A stretch of DNA of 64,000 nucleotides from positions 247,147 through 311,146 of the forward strand of contig VZRZ01007414.1 in NCBI GenBank assembly GCA_013398175.1, written 5' to 3'. The notes under the pieces were generated by a model. The model did not search any database. It was not told where the DNA came from and worked only from the letters and a program-made list of their open reading frames with translations. The position numbers and the translations under genes are program-made. This DNA is from Climacteris rufus. Its lineage: Eukaryota; Chordata; Aves; Passeriformes; Climacteridae. How positions within the stretch are numbered: the first letter of the stretch is position 1; each line of letters opens with the position of its first letter. Shown one piece after another: positions 1 to 12,029 of the stretch.

Positions 1-310
1 CATTTCATATGCTCCTATTGATTCCACAATAAATGTCATTGAACGTTCATCAGTTTCAGTCAAAAGATGGCATTGTGTCCTGGTAATAAGTTTGACATTT
101 ATTTTGCTTCAAAATAGAGATAAAGAGCAGAAATAATGAAATACTTAGCATAAGAGAAAGTTCAAAAGAACTGAACTTCAGTCTGGAGAGAATTCAAAAG
201 AAATTCAGTCTAGAAGAATGTAGGGGGTTTTCTTCAGCTTGCTTAGATGTTGGGCTGAAATCTCTTGAGGTTCTGTGATATTTTGAGATTATAGACTAAA
301 TGTCTTTAGG

Positions 311-369
311 ACTGGAACTGTTGATTGTAAAGGTCTTTTCCAATCTAAATGATTCTATGATTCTGTGAT
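311..369 (+). repeat. CR1 LINE 3' tail fragment
   Basis: The stretch resembles the last ~55 bases of an avian CR1 LINE: a phrase like 'aggtcttttccaatctaaa' followed by two copies of the terminal octamer (attctatg, attctgtg). CR1 elements end in such short tandem octamers instead of poly(A). The copy is severely 5' truncated and cannot code. The 300 bases before it hold nothing I recognise. Confidence 0.7.
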
Positions 370-617
370 CTCACCTCTCTCCACAGGAGGGCAAATTCCC
401 TTGCCAGACTTCCCATGGGCAATGCACTCTGGTGTTTCGATGGGTAACAGACTGTACTGCATCCTGGAAGTTGCATGGCAAGAGACTCCTCTCCATAGGG
501 AGAAACTGAAGATATTTAGCAGCTGAGCCACAGCTTCCACAAGGTACCATGGCAGCTGATGACAGAAAGCCAATACCGATCATTTTGGAATTCCAGGGAC
601 ACTTAGCAGTTTGGTGG
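370..617. other. Unassigned sequence between CR1 tail and LTR remnant
   Basis: No family could be named. Short open frames exist on both strands but none shows a recognisable domain. Its position next to retroviral sequence makes it plausible that it is decayed ERV internal DNA, but nothing in the sequence proves that. Confidence 0.3.
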
Positions 618-835
618 TGTCCTGGTTCTGGCCAGGACAGGGTTAATTTTTGCAGTAGCCAGGAGGAAGCAGGGCCAGGACTCAGAGGTTATTCTATACC
701 ACCTCCTGTCACTGCTGGGGTGGGGAAAGGGAGTCTCTTCCCAGGAGAAGGGGTTCCTTCTGGTCAAGTAAATGTGGTGGGAGGAGCAGTGGGGTAACAC
801 CAGTTCCAAGGTGGCAGGATGGTCGGGGTAGCGCT
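618..835 (+). mobile_element. Decayed LTR remnant of an avian endogenous retrovirus
   Basis: The head beginning near 618 (tgtcctggttctggccagga, then a 'ggacagggttaattttt' phrase) looks like the start of a common passerine LTR class whose 5' end reads TGTCCTGGTTTTGGC. The body is shortened compared with what I remember of such LTRs, and the 3' limit is uncertain. It lies just upstream of the plus-strand reverse-transcriptase fragment at 839-1287, so the two may be parts of one internally deleted provirus. The exact family needs a repeat-library comparison. Confidence 0.5.
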
Positions 836-1287
836 GCTGTGGTTGAGTCAGACTGCACTGGGAAAAGAGAGGCTCCAGAACACTTGCAGTACACTGATGA
901 CATCGTCCCATGGGGCAACACAGCAGAGGAAGTTTTTGAGAAACAGGAGAAAATAATCCAGATTCTCCTGAAGACTGGTTTTGCCATAAAGCAAAGTAAG
1001 GTCAAGGGAACTACCCAGGAAAGTCAGTTTTCAGGAATAAAATGGCAAGACAGATGCCACCAGATTCCAAAGTACCTGGTCAATGAAATAGCAGCTATGT
1101 CCTTACCATCCAGCAAATAGGAAACATGAGCTTTCCTGAGCACTGTGGGGTTTTGGAGGATGCATATTCCTGAGTCAGATTGTAAGCCCTCTCTATCATG
1201 TGAAATGGGAGAACAATTTTAAGTGGGGTCCTGAACAACAACAAGCTTTCAAACAAAGTAGATAGGAGATTGCCCATGCAGTAGCCC
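836..1287 (+). pseudogene. Endogenous retrovirus pol (reverse transcriptase) fragment
   Basis: The frame opening at 839 is open for 93 codons and ends at 1120. It contains a Y-T-D-D tetrad, a variant of the reverse-transcriptase catalytic YxDD box, followed by a run rich in K and Q and an F-x-G-I-K-W segment like the palm/thumb region of retroviral RT. Beyond the stop, other frames still show pol-like residues (N-N-F-K-W-G-P-E-Q-Q-Q near 1210-1250), so at least one stop or frameshift has broken it. At 1288 it is interrupted by an LTR lying on the opposite strand. It is a non-functional relic; finger and RNase H domains are missing or unreadable. Confidence 0.7.
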
Positions 1288-1894
1288 TGTCGTGGCTTCA
1301 CCCCAGCCGTCAGCCAAGATCCACACAGCCACTCACTCAATCCCCCATCAGGGAGATCAGGGTGAGAATCAGAAGGGTAAAAGCTGGAAAACTTGTGGGT
1401 TGAGACAAAGACAGTTTAATAGGGAAAGCAAAAGGCATGCACACAAACAAAGCAAAACCATGAATTAGTTTGTTGTTTCCTATGGGCACGCAGACGTTCA
1501 GCCATCCTCAGGAGAGCAGGGCCCCATCATGGTAACAGTGACTTGGGAAGACAAACGTCATCACTCTAAACATCCCTCCCTTTCCTCCTTTCCCCCTCCA
1601 CTTTATATATGACATCATACTGAGCATGATGTCATATGGTCTGGAATACCCTTTTGGTCATTTTGGGTCACTTGTCCCAGCTGTGTCTCCTCTCACACTC
1701 CCATGTACCCCCAACCCCCTTGCCAGCAAGGCAGTACAAAAAGCAGAAGAGGCCTTGGCTCTGTGTAAGCCCTGCTCAGCAATGACAAAACATCTCTATT
1801 TTATCAACTCTGTGTTCAGCACAAATCCGAAACACAGCTCCATACCAGCTACTGTGAAGAAAATTCTCTCCACCTTAGCCCAAACCAGCACATT
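1288..1894 (-). mobile_element. ERV long terminal repeat (minus strand, probable 3' LTR)
   Basis: Read on the minus strand the block begins TGTGCTGG at ~1894 and ends CCACGACA at 1288, so it has the TG...CA ends of an LTR. Inside it, in this orientation, are a TATA-like tatataaagtgg near 1605-1594 and an ATTAAA poly(A)-like signal near 1413, in the right order for U3-R-U5. Just upstream on the same strand is a purine-rich stretch (aaggggtggaa, ~1905-1895) that fits a polypurine tract, which argues that this is a 3' LTR with internal sequence at 1895-4085. A partial second copy of the same LTR family lies at 29357-29700. The LTR cuts into the older plus-strand pol fragment. Confidence 0.75.
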
Positions 1895-3120
1895 CCACCC
1901 CTTATTCCAGACCATTTGCATCATGCCCAGACCCCACACTATTCAATACAATTTCATTAGCCACACCCATCCCCATCCTTTGATATAATACAAAAATATT
2001 TTTCCATTAGTCTAGGGACTAGCCCCACAAAATGTCCATAAAATGTCCATAAAATGTCTGTTGAATTGATTTAGTCCATGACTTTGGGTTCCATCTGTTC
2101 TGGTGGTCACTCAGGACAGGAGTGGTGTGTTGCTTGGATTCAGTAGGCTCCAAAACCAGCTCAGTTGGGGTCACTGCTGCACTGCCACTGCTTCTTGTAA
2201 GGCTTCTCCACCGTTGGTTTGGGTGGTTCCTGCTGTAGTAATTCATGCAACACACAACTCAAGTCATGGCTTATAAAAATTTAAAGGTATATCCATTACA
2301 ATCTCCACCCTTGGTCCTTTTGGGACAGGTTACCTAGTTTAACATTGCAATGAACTCTTCCCCTTGTCCCCAGCCTGGCTGCAACAAGAGGCTCCTGCTA
2401 TAGTCCAGCATTAGTGTAGTCCACATCTTACTCCTCCATGGGCTGCAGGGGGACAGGCTGCTTCAGTGTGGTCTGTACCATGGGCTACAGGGAATCTTTG
2501 CTTCACCTGCTCCAGCCCTGTCCCACCCACAGGAGACAGCCTGTTGTGGTTTGAGGCTGGCCAAATGCCAGGCACCCATGAATGGCCACTTGCTCACCCT
2601 CCCCTGCTCTGCAGATGGACAGAGGAGAGAAAATTTAATGAAAAATTCACGGAGTTGAAATAACTACTGGGAGAAAACAGTCATCAATTACCATCAAGGG
2701 CAAAACAGGCTCCACTTGAGGATATTAAGTGGATTTATTGCTAACAAAATCAGAGGAGGATAATGAGAAGTAAAATAAGCCCTTAAAACACCTTTTTCCC
2801 CCAGCCCCTCCCTCCTTCCCACCAACGGTGCAGTGAGACAGGAGTGGGGTTTTTTTGGTCAGTTCGTCACCCAGGATTTTTCTTCTGCTGCTCAGGGAGA
2901 GGAATTGGTTCCCTGCAAGGACTGTGGCATCTCGTTTTTCCCACTGGGGACAGTTCTCCATGAACTACTCCAGTGTGGGTCCAAACCTCACACACAGCAG
3001 AACTCCCAAAACTGCTGCAATGTGAATACCTCCCACTGGCAAACAGCCCACCCGATACTGCTGCTGTGGGTCACACTGCCATGGGGTGCAGTCCTTCCAA
3101 GGACGGGCTGGTGCGACTTG

Positions 3121-3204
3121 GGAGCAAGGCCTCTTTATCAATGATGACTCCCACCAGACCCAGGAGCAAGGCCTCTTTATCCATGTCAACTCCCACCAGA
3201 CCAC
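3121..3204. repeat. Tandem repeat, 42-bp unit, two copies
   Basis: The phrase ggagcaaggcctctttatc recurs at 3121 and 3163, giving a 42-bp period. The unit is a multiple of three and remains open on the minus strand (14 codons per unit). Confidence 0.85.
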
Positions 3205-3253
3205 AGCCCTCTCTAGGCATCCACCCCCCCGGCTCCAGCATGAGCACATTCCC

Positions 3254-3340
3254 CATGGGCTGTGGGTGGATCTCTGCATCCCTGTGGGCCTCCATGGGCT
3301 GTGGGTGGATCTCTGCATCCCCGTGGGCCTCCATGGGCTG
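3254..3340. repeat. Tandem repeat, 39-bp unit, about 2.2 copies
   Basis: The phrase catgggctgtgggtggatct starts at 3254 and 3293, with a partial third copy at 3332. The 39-bp period equals 13 codons, so the minus-strand frame passes through it uninterrupted (units read H-P-Q-P-M-E-A-H). Confidence 0.85.
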
Positions 3341-4085
3341 CAGGGGGGACAACCGCTCCACCATGGCCCTCACCACAAGCTGTAGCGATGTCTCGGCTCC
3401 AGTGCCTGGAGCACCTCCTCCCCCTCCTTCTTCACTGACCTTGGTGTCTCCATTGTTGTTTCTCTCACATGTTCTCACTCCTCCTCTTCGTCAGTGGAAT
3501 TAAAACTGCGCAACCAACTTTGTTTTGATTTCTTCTTAAATATGTTATCACAGAGGCGTTACCTTCATCTTTAATTGGCCCAGCCATGGTCAGCAGCAGC
3601 ATGTCCATCTTTAAAGCCATCAGAGATTGGCTCTGTTGGATGTGGTGGAAGCTTCCAGCAGCTTCACACAGAAGCCATCTTTGTGGCCCCTCCCGCACTA
3701 CCAAAAACCTGGCCCTGCAAAACCAACACAGCCCTTCTTGAACTTCTCCAACACTGGTCCTTTCCATGGGCTGCAGTTTTTCACAAACTGTTCCAAAGTC
3801 AGTCCCCTGTAGGGTCACAAGTCCTGCCAGCAAACCTGCTCCATCACAGGCATCTCACTGGGTCACAGCCTCCTTCAGGCATCCACCTGCTCTGGCCGGG
3901 GACTCTCCATGGACTGCAGGTGGATCTCTGCTGCACCATGGACACATTCATGAGTTCCTTCAACTCAAGCTCACCCTGGAGTTCCAGCCTGTCCAGTACA
4001 GCAGCACTGAAAGAGCCGCAGTGCCATGGCCACCTGCCAGCCCAGGGAGGGCTCCAGCTGAGGGATACTGACTTGGCTTTTTTAT

Positions 4086-7000
4086 GATACCATTGCTGTT
4101 ACCTAAACAACATACACATATGCTGTTCTAGATTTTATACATATTATAGGCACAAGTACTACAATAAAATAAAACCATATTACAGTTAGTGATATGACTT
4201 AATTTTACACAAGGTGAAGGGATCCCCATTCAATGTTATGGTTAAATTAAAGAGCAGCACTCTGACATCAATATAGGAATAATTTTGGAGCTTTTAAAAC
4301 TATCCATCAGCCTGCTAATATTGCATGTTGATCCAGCAGATGTCCCAGGACAGATTTTAGAGCTTGTGTGTGTAGCAATTGAATCTTGTATGTTTGCAAA
4401 GCAGTTTGCTTTAAATTCCTTTGCAGTCTCTTTATAGCCCAGCACCAAGAAGCAACCCTGACGTTTACTTTCTTTCAATGTGCTTTGAATGTCTTCATCT
4501 CCTTAAGGTGATGAGTGGTTTTTTGACCTCATGAAGTCAATAAGCAGTGGCTGGTGTTCAAGAAAGTACTAATAAAACAACAGATTCTGCTGCAACTACT
4601 TTAACTCAGACACCTGAAAAAATCCAAGTGTTATAGGGATCATCAAAAAATTTTTCACACACTTGTAGTGTATAAAAGCTCACGTTTTGACACTGTGGTA
4701 GAACCTTCATAATTCATCCAGATAAATATTTTACTGAGTTCTGTACTATTTATTGCATTCATTCAAGGGGGTGCTACAATGCCATTAAACCTAAGCTCAC
4801 TGTGGGACTTCTCTATCTTTCCATTAAGGAATCAGGTTGCTCCACAGCTGATTTATTGTTGGCCTGCCTATTTTGACTTTGGTAAGGCCAGGCTCATCAG
4901 ATGCATTGCTTGCATCTATGTTTATCTAGTGCTTCCACATTCAGATTGGGCATATAAATAGATGTTTGTTGCTGAAGGAAGCAGTTCTTAAAGCACCCAA
5001 TTCTAATCAGTATAACAAAGTGGATATACCATTAAAAGTACTTTCGATCATGGTAAAAATTCACAGCTTCCTTTGTGCAAATGTTAAATGGTGCTACTTT
5101 AAATTGGAGGTTTTCTCCTTTGCTTGCTGTGGTATCTTTAAAAATCTCAGAAGTTTATGAGTTCATCAATCCCACTTAGTACCCCACTATGAGAGGCAAT
5201 CCTCTAAACTATCATTTTCACCAGCTCCAAAAAACCCACTCCAAAAACCATTAAAATTTTTTGCTCCTCCAAACTTTCTAAAGAAAGAATGTTCCAGACC
5301 TTTATTTCACTGACATTTGGAAATGTTCTAATTTTTATCCAGACTGTGTTCTTGAGCAGTTTATATTGATTTGTTCTTGTACCAGTACGACTTGTGAGTC
5401 CAATTTACTCTTATCCACTTCCTTTTTTTTTTGCCTTTTTTTCCAAAGGAGAACTCATACAGCTACTCTTCATTTTGTGGACTGAAGCACCCTAGTCTTT
5501 CTCATCCTATTTTACACTTGACTCTCCATTCCTCTGAATGTCCTAGCAGCATATTTTTCTGCAATACAGAAGACTAGAACACAGATGAGGTTTCACTGTA
5601 CATAATGATATGAAAGTTTATCTCTGCTGAAGATACCTTGGAGTTTTTATGTCATGTTCTATTGAAGGCTCATAGCCATGTGGTGACCTGTTACCTTAAT
5701 GACACCTTTCTCTACTCCTTCTAGTATAACTCTGAGCGGATGGATTCACCATAAGACCTTTCTCCTCACTGCATTTGAACTGTTGGATGTGAAATTGCTC
5801 CCACCTTCAAGCAGAACAAAACTGTGTTGTGTTATATGCCCTGCTAATAAAGCTATATGAAAGGTTTACAATCAAAAAGGGACAGAGAGGCTTCACAAAA
5901 GAATCATGTGCACTGTCAAAAGTAAGCCAATCATATGCACGATTGACCACCAGTACAGCCTGTGTCCTGCTTAATCATTCTTTCCTGGCAATTGGACCTG
6001 AGTTTAAAGCTGGGGTTTCAAAGATGTTAATGTTCTGGGTTCAGAGAGATTTTTGGGGAGACTATAGAATATAATACAACAGAATATATTGCCGTTTGAC
6101 AGAAAATTAGATAGCAGTCAAAGGAGACTTTGGCAAGGCAGGCTTTAGAGCTGATAACAAAGCAGAGTAAGACACCCCATTTTAATCCACTTTCTCCACT
6201 CTACAGCTACATTTTTAGCCAGTTTGTAGATTTAGTGATGAAGATGGTTATCAATTCTTTTGAGAGCAGAACAAGCATTCTTTCTCAAATGCCAGTGTTT
6301 CTTCTTTTGTCATCAAGAACACGTTAATGTCTCATCTGCAACCAGCTGTGCAGTCATTTTGTTGATGCTGGCTTTTTTTGAGTACTTCTTGTGTAACTGC
6401 TAAATAATAAAAAAAAAAAGTAATGTAAATATCCTTTGTCTTCACCAGAAATAGATTTCCCTGTTCATTAATCACAGCGAATGTGATTACCTTTACATTA
6501 CTTTTAATCCTTTGAATTTAGGTTCCTAGACGAAGCCATTAGGCTTAAGCTTGTCCTATACTCAATCACATGAAGATGAGCACCCCCCCAAAAAAAAAAT
6601 TCTTTTTATCAGGTGCATGTCTAAGATATAAAGAATACATCAAATCACTTTTCACTGATAGAAGAAAGTCCTGATTATCTTAGGCTGAAGACCTAGCCTT
6701 TGAACGGATGCAAATAGGTGAATTTTATATCATTTTAGTAAAGTGCAGTGTCTCTAGAACTGAAAGACTTCTGTATCAAACCTCTTTGGAACTTATATAG
6801 TAGTGTATCAATGGTCTGCGTCCATAGATTCTTCAGAATATAAACTTTTTGAAATGTGGACAAAATTTCTACCTTTTAGTGCTCTATTTTTTCCCCAGAA
6901 CACAATATGTAAACAATAGGATGGAAGCGAAAATGTAGTAGTCCTTTCATATGCTCCAAAGATTTTTTTTGCTTACCTGAACCCAAAAGAATGCCATGAT

Positions 7001-10000
7001 TTCTTTCATTATTCATGAGAAGAGCAAGGTGGAATGCTTTCAGATGTAAATACCCTTACCTCAATAATCATTGCTTTATGCCTATATAGCAATATTGATT
7101 CCTGGCTCATTTTTCTCTGAAGTACTGAAAAAATCTTTGCAATTCTATTTTTCACCCACACAGGTGGTGACAGAAAGTTGGAGAAATGGACATGTCAAGG
7201 ACTTCAGAGCTGAGGAGAAATGCAAAATAATGAAAAATCCCCAAAACAAAAGACAAGAAACTAGAACTAGAACTAGGAGAAAAATTTTACAGTTTTGAAG
7301 AGAAGTAGAAGAAAAGAATTAAGGAAAATTGAAACACTGCTGTAGCTTTAATATTGTTATATTCGTTTTAGTATTATCTTGCCTTCCAAACCCTGATTTT
7401 CAGTTTCTTCTACAGCCCTGTCTGTCTTATTCAATCTTCAGAATTTCTTCCTTTGTACTTCACGGTATCCCAACAACTCCAGTGATATTATGTGTGTGGA
7501 CTGAGGTTCCAAAGGGATTGTCGTAGTAATACTGAATAGTAATAGAGTGGAAAACAGAGAAGAGAGCAAAGGAGAAATAAAAAAATAAAGAGAAAAAAGG
7601 TTTAAGAAAGAAGGCTTCACCTTCTGCTTCAGCTTCACATGCCCCCTCCTCCTAAACCTGTAGGAGAAATGAAAAGATTACATACAAGCCATCTTCATCA
7701 TTCTTCATAGACATCCTTTTCCCATTGAAAGACCTTGTCTTCTTTTACCTCAGTAACTACACTTCCCTATCCCTTTTTAAAAAAGGCATAGCTCTGTAAA
7801 CCCCAGTGTATTTGTTGTAAGCAAGAATTCAGCTGTGACAGGCAAGCCAGATTACATATCCAAAGTGTAATTACTGTGTTGGTAGCCTGTGTCATAACAG
7901 CTGCTGCATTCAACATTTTCACAGGAGTTGTCATTTATACATTGTGCTTACAAGGCCATAATTTAGACCTATTCTAATACAGGTCACACTGTAATTTCAG
8001 ATTGGTTTAAGTTAGAAAAGGTACCAGGAATTTCCTACCTACCTTGCTGAGTAGTGATTCAGTAATTTACTGTCCATCATCTTCTGTTAAACAAGGTTCT
8101 GTGTTAATATGTTTTCATTATTAATGGAAAACATAATTTTCAGAAATGGAATATGCTTAATGCACATGTACATTTGACTTCCCTTTCTAAGAACTGTGTC
8201 AATAGCCTGGTAACCAGGGAACTGACACTGATAAATGTCTTACCTTCTGCTTAATTGAAGATCTGTTACGGTTCACATATTCTTAGCAACATTTACAGAT
8301 GCTTTGAAATTCAAATACAGTATTCTCCTCTGACTACTCATATGTTACTACCAAACTCAGCATTAAAAAATAGTAAAAAACCTACAGAGCTCTAAGTTCT
8401 GATCCTGGCTCTGCAGAACATACAGTGTTTCCTCAAATTACTAGATCATGCTGCCTCAGAAACCCTTTAAAACTATTTGACTTTCTACTGATAATACCTT
8501 TTTATTATTAGAAATATTCTGTTTAGTGAATTGAAGGCACTATGTTGCATTACAAGAAGTTATTATCTTCGGCTAATTAAGGAGAGGCCCTGTCATTCAC
8601 AGATAAAGTTTATCTTCTTGAGCTGAATAACAAAAATTGTAAATTCCTACTGACTTTCTTAAATCAAAAGAACATAAGACAGTCCCCAGGTCCAAAATGC
8701 AAAAGCAAGTAAAGAGGGCTCAGTTTCCAATCTGCCTCTCACCCGGGACAATGCAAAAACATAATACAGCAACAGTAGTTTTCTGTTCCTCAGCAGGACT
8801 GAGTTTTGGATGTAGTGCAAAACCCATATAAAACTCCATTGAATGAGACAGTTTTCATCCAGCCAGGGTGCAAGTGAAACCCAGAGTCTTGCACTGAAGA
8901 ACATGCAAGTCAACAGGAGAGTGAAAAGCTGTGATTCCAATGTGTTGTTGTGGAAAGCCCTGTGCTGGCTGCTGTGGTGGCCGTGGATGGCCACCAGCAA
9001 GCACTGCAGGGGCTGGAAGTGGGGTAGCAGTCCCTGTCCCATGAGCCCTCTTGCAGGCTGGAACGGGTGGGATTGCAGCAGGCAGAGTAGAGCAGATTCA
9101 GATTTCATTGCCAGGAGAATTGCCATTCTGATCACTATTTTTTTTCCTTTTCCCCAAGAAAATACCTAAGGCAGAGTTACTCTAAATTTGTCCCACAGCT
9201 GTGCAGCTTAAATTATGAGCCTTTCTTCAGGAAGAACATCGAGTCCATTTGCCTTTAATAGGGTCCCCCTGGTATAACTGCTGACAGAATTTGGTTGGAT
9301 GAAGGCAATTCAGGGAAGAAAACAAATAGGGGGGATAATGGCCAGCCCCTAGGGATGGCAACGTTACACAAACACAACAAACACATTTACAACAGTGCTC
9401 AGGCGGGGCATTGTTGTTTCCAATTTAGATCAGCCAGTGGCAGATCTTGACTTCGGATTGGCTCACTGCAGGCTTTAAAGAGCCACAAAAAGGATGTAAG
9501 CCACTTTATGCGGGGTCACAATCCCTTCCGATGCAGCCATATGTTCACAGGTTCAAACTTCTCAGTCCATTCACTCCACTGGTGAAAACCTTCTCATCTT
9601 AAGGGGAATTTAAATCAACAGTTTTGTCTTGAGTTAACTTATTACCATCAACCTTGAAGGAATTAATATTTGTAAAAAGTCATCTGAAAACTTTGTAATG
9701 ATTTGTTCCCAAATACAAATATTTCTGGTTGACCCTTGGCTAGAGCACAAGATACTAATGAGCCAGCATTATATATGCCACTTTTCCTAACAGCCTTTGT
9801 CTCAAAATCCTTTTAAGCTGGTAAGCAACAGTTAACACCATTTTGCAACATTATAAACCACTGCAATGCAATGAAGACGATGGTGTTATAGGTTAGGTTT
9901 CCTTTCAAGTCCTCCTCACTGCCAGGAATGAGGCTCATGCCCACCATAAACAACTGCCAACAAGTTTTTCTGCATCAGGAAGATAGAAATGACCTTTCCC

Positions 10001-10871
10001 CTTTTCCAGAAGATTGAGTCAAGCAAATTCCAGTGCATGTTTTAAGATGAAGCTGCTAAAACCTGCCAACACACCAGAAATCAGCCCTCTGTGTAAAAGC
10101 ATGGTCACAGCTCAGGGGAGTTGCTGTGTTTTAGAAGAAGCATGTGAAAAACTGCTTTGTAAGGGAAGATGTTTCTTCAGACATCTCAGTGCTCAGACAT
10201 TGCTTATGTGAAAAGAAACCACGATGCATCAAATACAAAAATAAATGCAATTCCTATGTCTTGTGATATTTCTTGATGCAGATAAAATGGAGAGGATGCC
10301 TGGGTCTGCAAAACACTGGGAGGAGAGAATTGGCATTTCTAAATGTGCTGCCCTCAAGGGACTGGGTCTGTTGTTTAGAAAAGAGCAATGCAAGATCATG
10401 CTGATGTAAGGAGCTCTAAGTTATGATAATGCAGATTGCAGCTTGACAGGCTTGGTGAGAAGCCAAGCCAGCATGTTTCTGCCCTCTGTACCAGGCAGAG
10501 CAGCACCATGGGACATATCCAGTGCCCAAAACAGTGACTGAGGATATAGTCACCAATGTCACCAGGCAATAATCCTACCATTTCCCTCCTCTGTCACTAC
10601 AGATGCCACTGTGTGTTACACAAACATATGTGTCCTTGCTGCCCAGTCAGCTGCAGCTCACTGTCCTGGGCAATCCCCAGCATTTCACATTCTTGCCTGT
10701 GATGATTGAGGTTGTGTAACCATCTGATGGGCTGCTATGCTGCAGTACCAGTTCCAGAAGCCAGTAACAATATTTCTGCAGGATCTTTCAAATTTTTATG
10801 CTGAAATCTCAAAATGACCCACAAAGATGACCTCATTTGTCTTCAGGAAGTATTCTGTTCACATTCTTGTA
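4086..10871. other. Intergenic DNA, no gene recognised
   Basis: AT-rich sequence upstream of the KCNS3 promoter. Open frames are short and overlapping, and none resembles a known protein; the longest (minus strand 9135-8659, 158 codons) has no recognisable domain. A poly(A)-rich stretch near 6404-6420 and other homopolymers are unremarkable. A slightly GC-richer, promoter-like patch at ~9395-9560 has an inverted CCAAT box (GATTGGCT, 9456-9463), without further support. Confidence 0.6.
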
Positions 10872-11466
10872 TTTGAACAGTTCTGAGGAACTTGCTTTGC
10901 ACTCAGTGCATGGCTTTCTCGCAAACTTCCTGTAACTAAATGTCATTCCGTGCAAGTCATTGCTTTTGATCTTAATATACTGCTGGTTAATTACGTTTTT
11001 TTGAAAAACACGTGTAGTATAAATGCAGATTGCAGTGCACAACACTGAAGGGTTGAGGCAATATCTGGACAAGACATTCTGCAGTGATTAAAACTTCTAT
11101 GATTAATGAAAGATAAATGTGATAAAAAATTAATTTGTTAATGCAATTATACACTATAAGGCGTAAAAAAAGAATCCTTTCTGCACAACAATAATATCTT
11201 AAGGGAATAACAGTAAACACAATCAGTGAGGAATGTATTCTCTCAGGATCCCCACACTCCTCAGTCTTCACAGGTGAGGACTCCTGTAAGACTAAAAAAT
11301 TATTATCAGGAACACAACAGCATAGCAAGTATTTATTTTGACTCCAAAACAAGAGGGCATTGACTTCTAAAAAAAACCCCACCACAAATAAAGCTCCCCA
11401 AAAAACAGAAGACAATTGTACCCAATATATGTGCATGATTTCTTTTCAAGGTACCGATTACAAAAG
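10872..11466 (+). repeat. Direct duplication, copy 1 (probable contig end)
   Basis: This 595-bp block reappears almost unchanged at 11468-12029, with just one N (11467) between the copies. Copy 1 has 33 extra bases (11159-11191) that copy 2 lacks. Copy 1 ends exactly at the N and copy 2 begins exactly after it, which is the geometry of two overlapping contigs placed end to end. It carries no gene; minus-strand frames seen in it recur in the second copy. Confidence 0.9.
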
Positions 11467-11467
11467 N

Positions 11468-12029
11468 TTTGAACAGTTCTGAGGAACTTGCTTTGCACTC
11501 AGTGCATGGCTTTCTCGCAAACTTCCTGTAACTAAATGTCATTCCGTGCAAGTCATTGCTTTTGATCTTAATATACTGCTGGTTAATTACGTTTTTTTGA
11601 AAAACACGTGTAGTATAAATGCAGATTGCAGTGCACAACACTGAAGGGTTGAGGCAATATCTGGACAAGACATTCTGCAGTGATTAAAACTTCTATGATT
11701 AATGAAAGATAAATGTGATAAAAAATTAATTTGTTAATGCAATTATACACTATATAATATCTTAAGGGAATAACAGTAAACACAATCAGTGAGGAATGTA
11801 TTCTCTCAGGATCCCCACACTCCTCAGTCTTCACAGGTGAGGACTCCTGTAAGACTAAAAAATTATTATCAGGAACACAACAGCATAGCAAGTATTTATT
11901 TTGACTCCAAAACAAGAGGGCATTGACTTCTAAAAAAAACCCCACCACAAATAAAGCTCCCCAAAAAACAGAAGACAATTGTACCCAATATATGTGCATG
12001 ATTTCTTTTCAAGGTACCGATTACAAAAG
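11468..12029 (+). repeat. Direct duplication, copy 2
   Basis: This is the second copy of the 10872-11466 block, 562 bp, starting right after the single N and running to the phrase 'ggtaccgattacaaaag' at 12029, after which unique sequence follows. Apart from the 33-bp deletion after 11754 (relative to copy 1) I found no clear difference by eye. Confidence 0.9.

Larger units (their letters stand above)
1895..4085 (-). mobile_element. Decayed internal region of a minus-strand ERV
   Basis: Reading on the minus strand this runs directly into the polypurine tract and LTR at 1894-1288. The sequence looks like a repeat seen in passerine genomes, but I cannot name its family. Several minus-strand frames are open for 78 to 135 codons (2255-2019, 3478-3071, 3833-3465), in different frames, as expected for a decayed viral gene. 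Two tandem repeats (3121-3204 and 3254-3340) lie inside the 3478-3071 frame. No protease, RT or envelope hallmark was identified, so it is not possible to say which viral gene this was. The 5' half and 5' LTR are absent; the right limit near 4085 is a judgement from base composition. Confidence 0.55.

Noticed and set aside
2973..3503. 176-codon plus-strand open frame
   Set aside because: It is the antisense of the minus-strand ERV internal region and is kept open by the same in-frame tandem repeats.
8659..9135. 158-codon minus-strand open frame
   Set aside because: No recognisable protein family, no splice or promoter context, and the opposite strand is also open for 108 codons.
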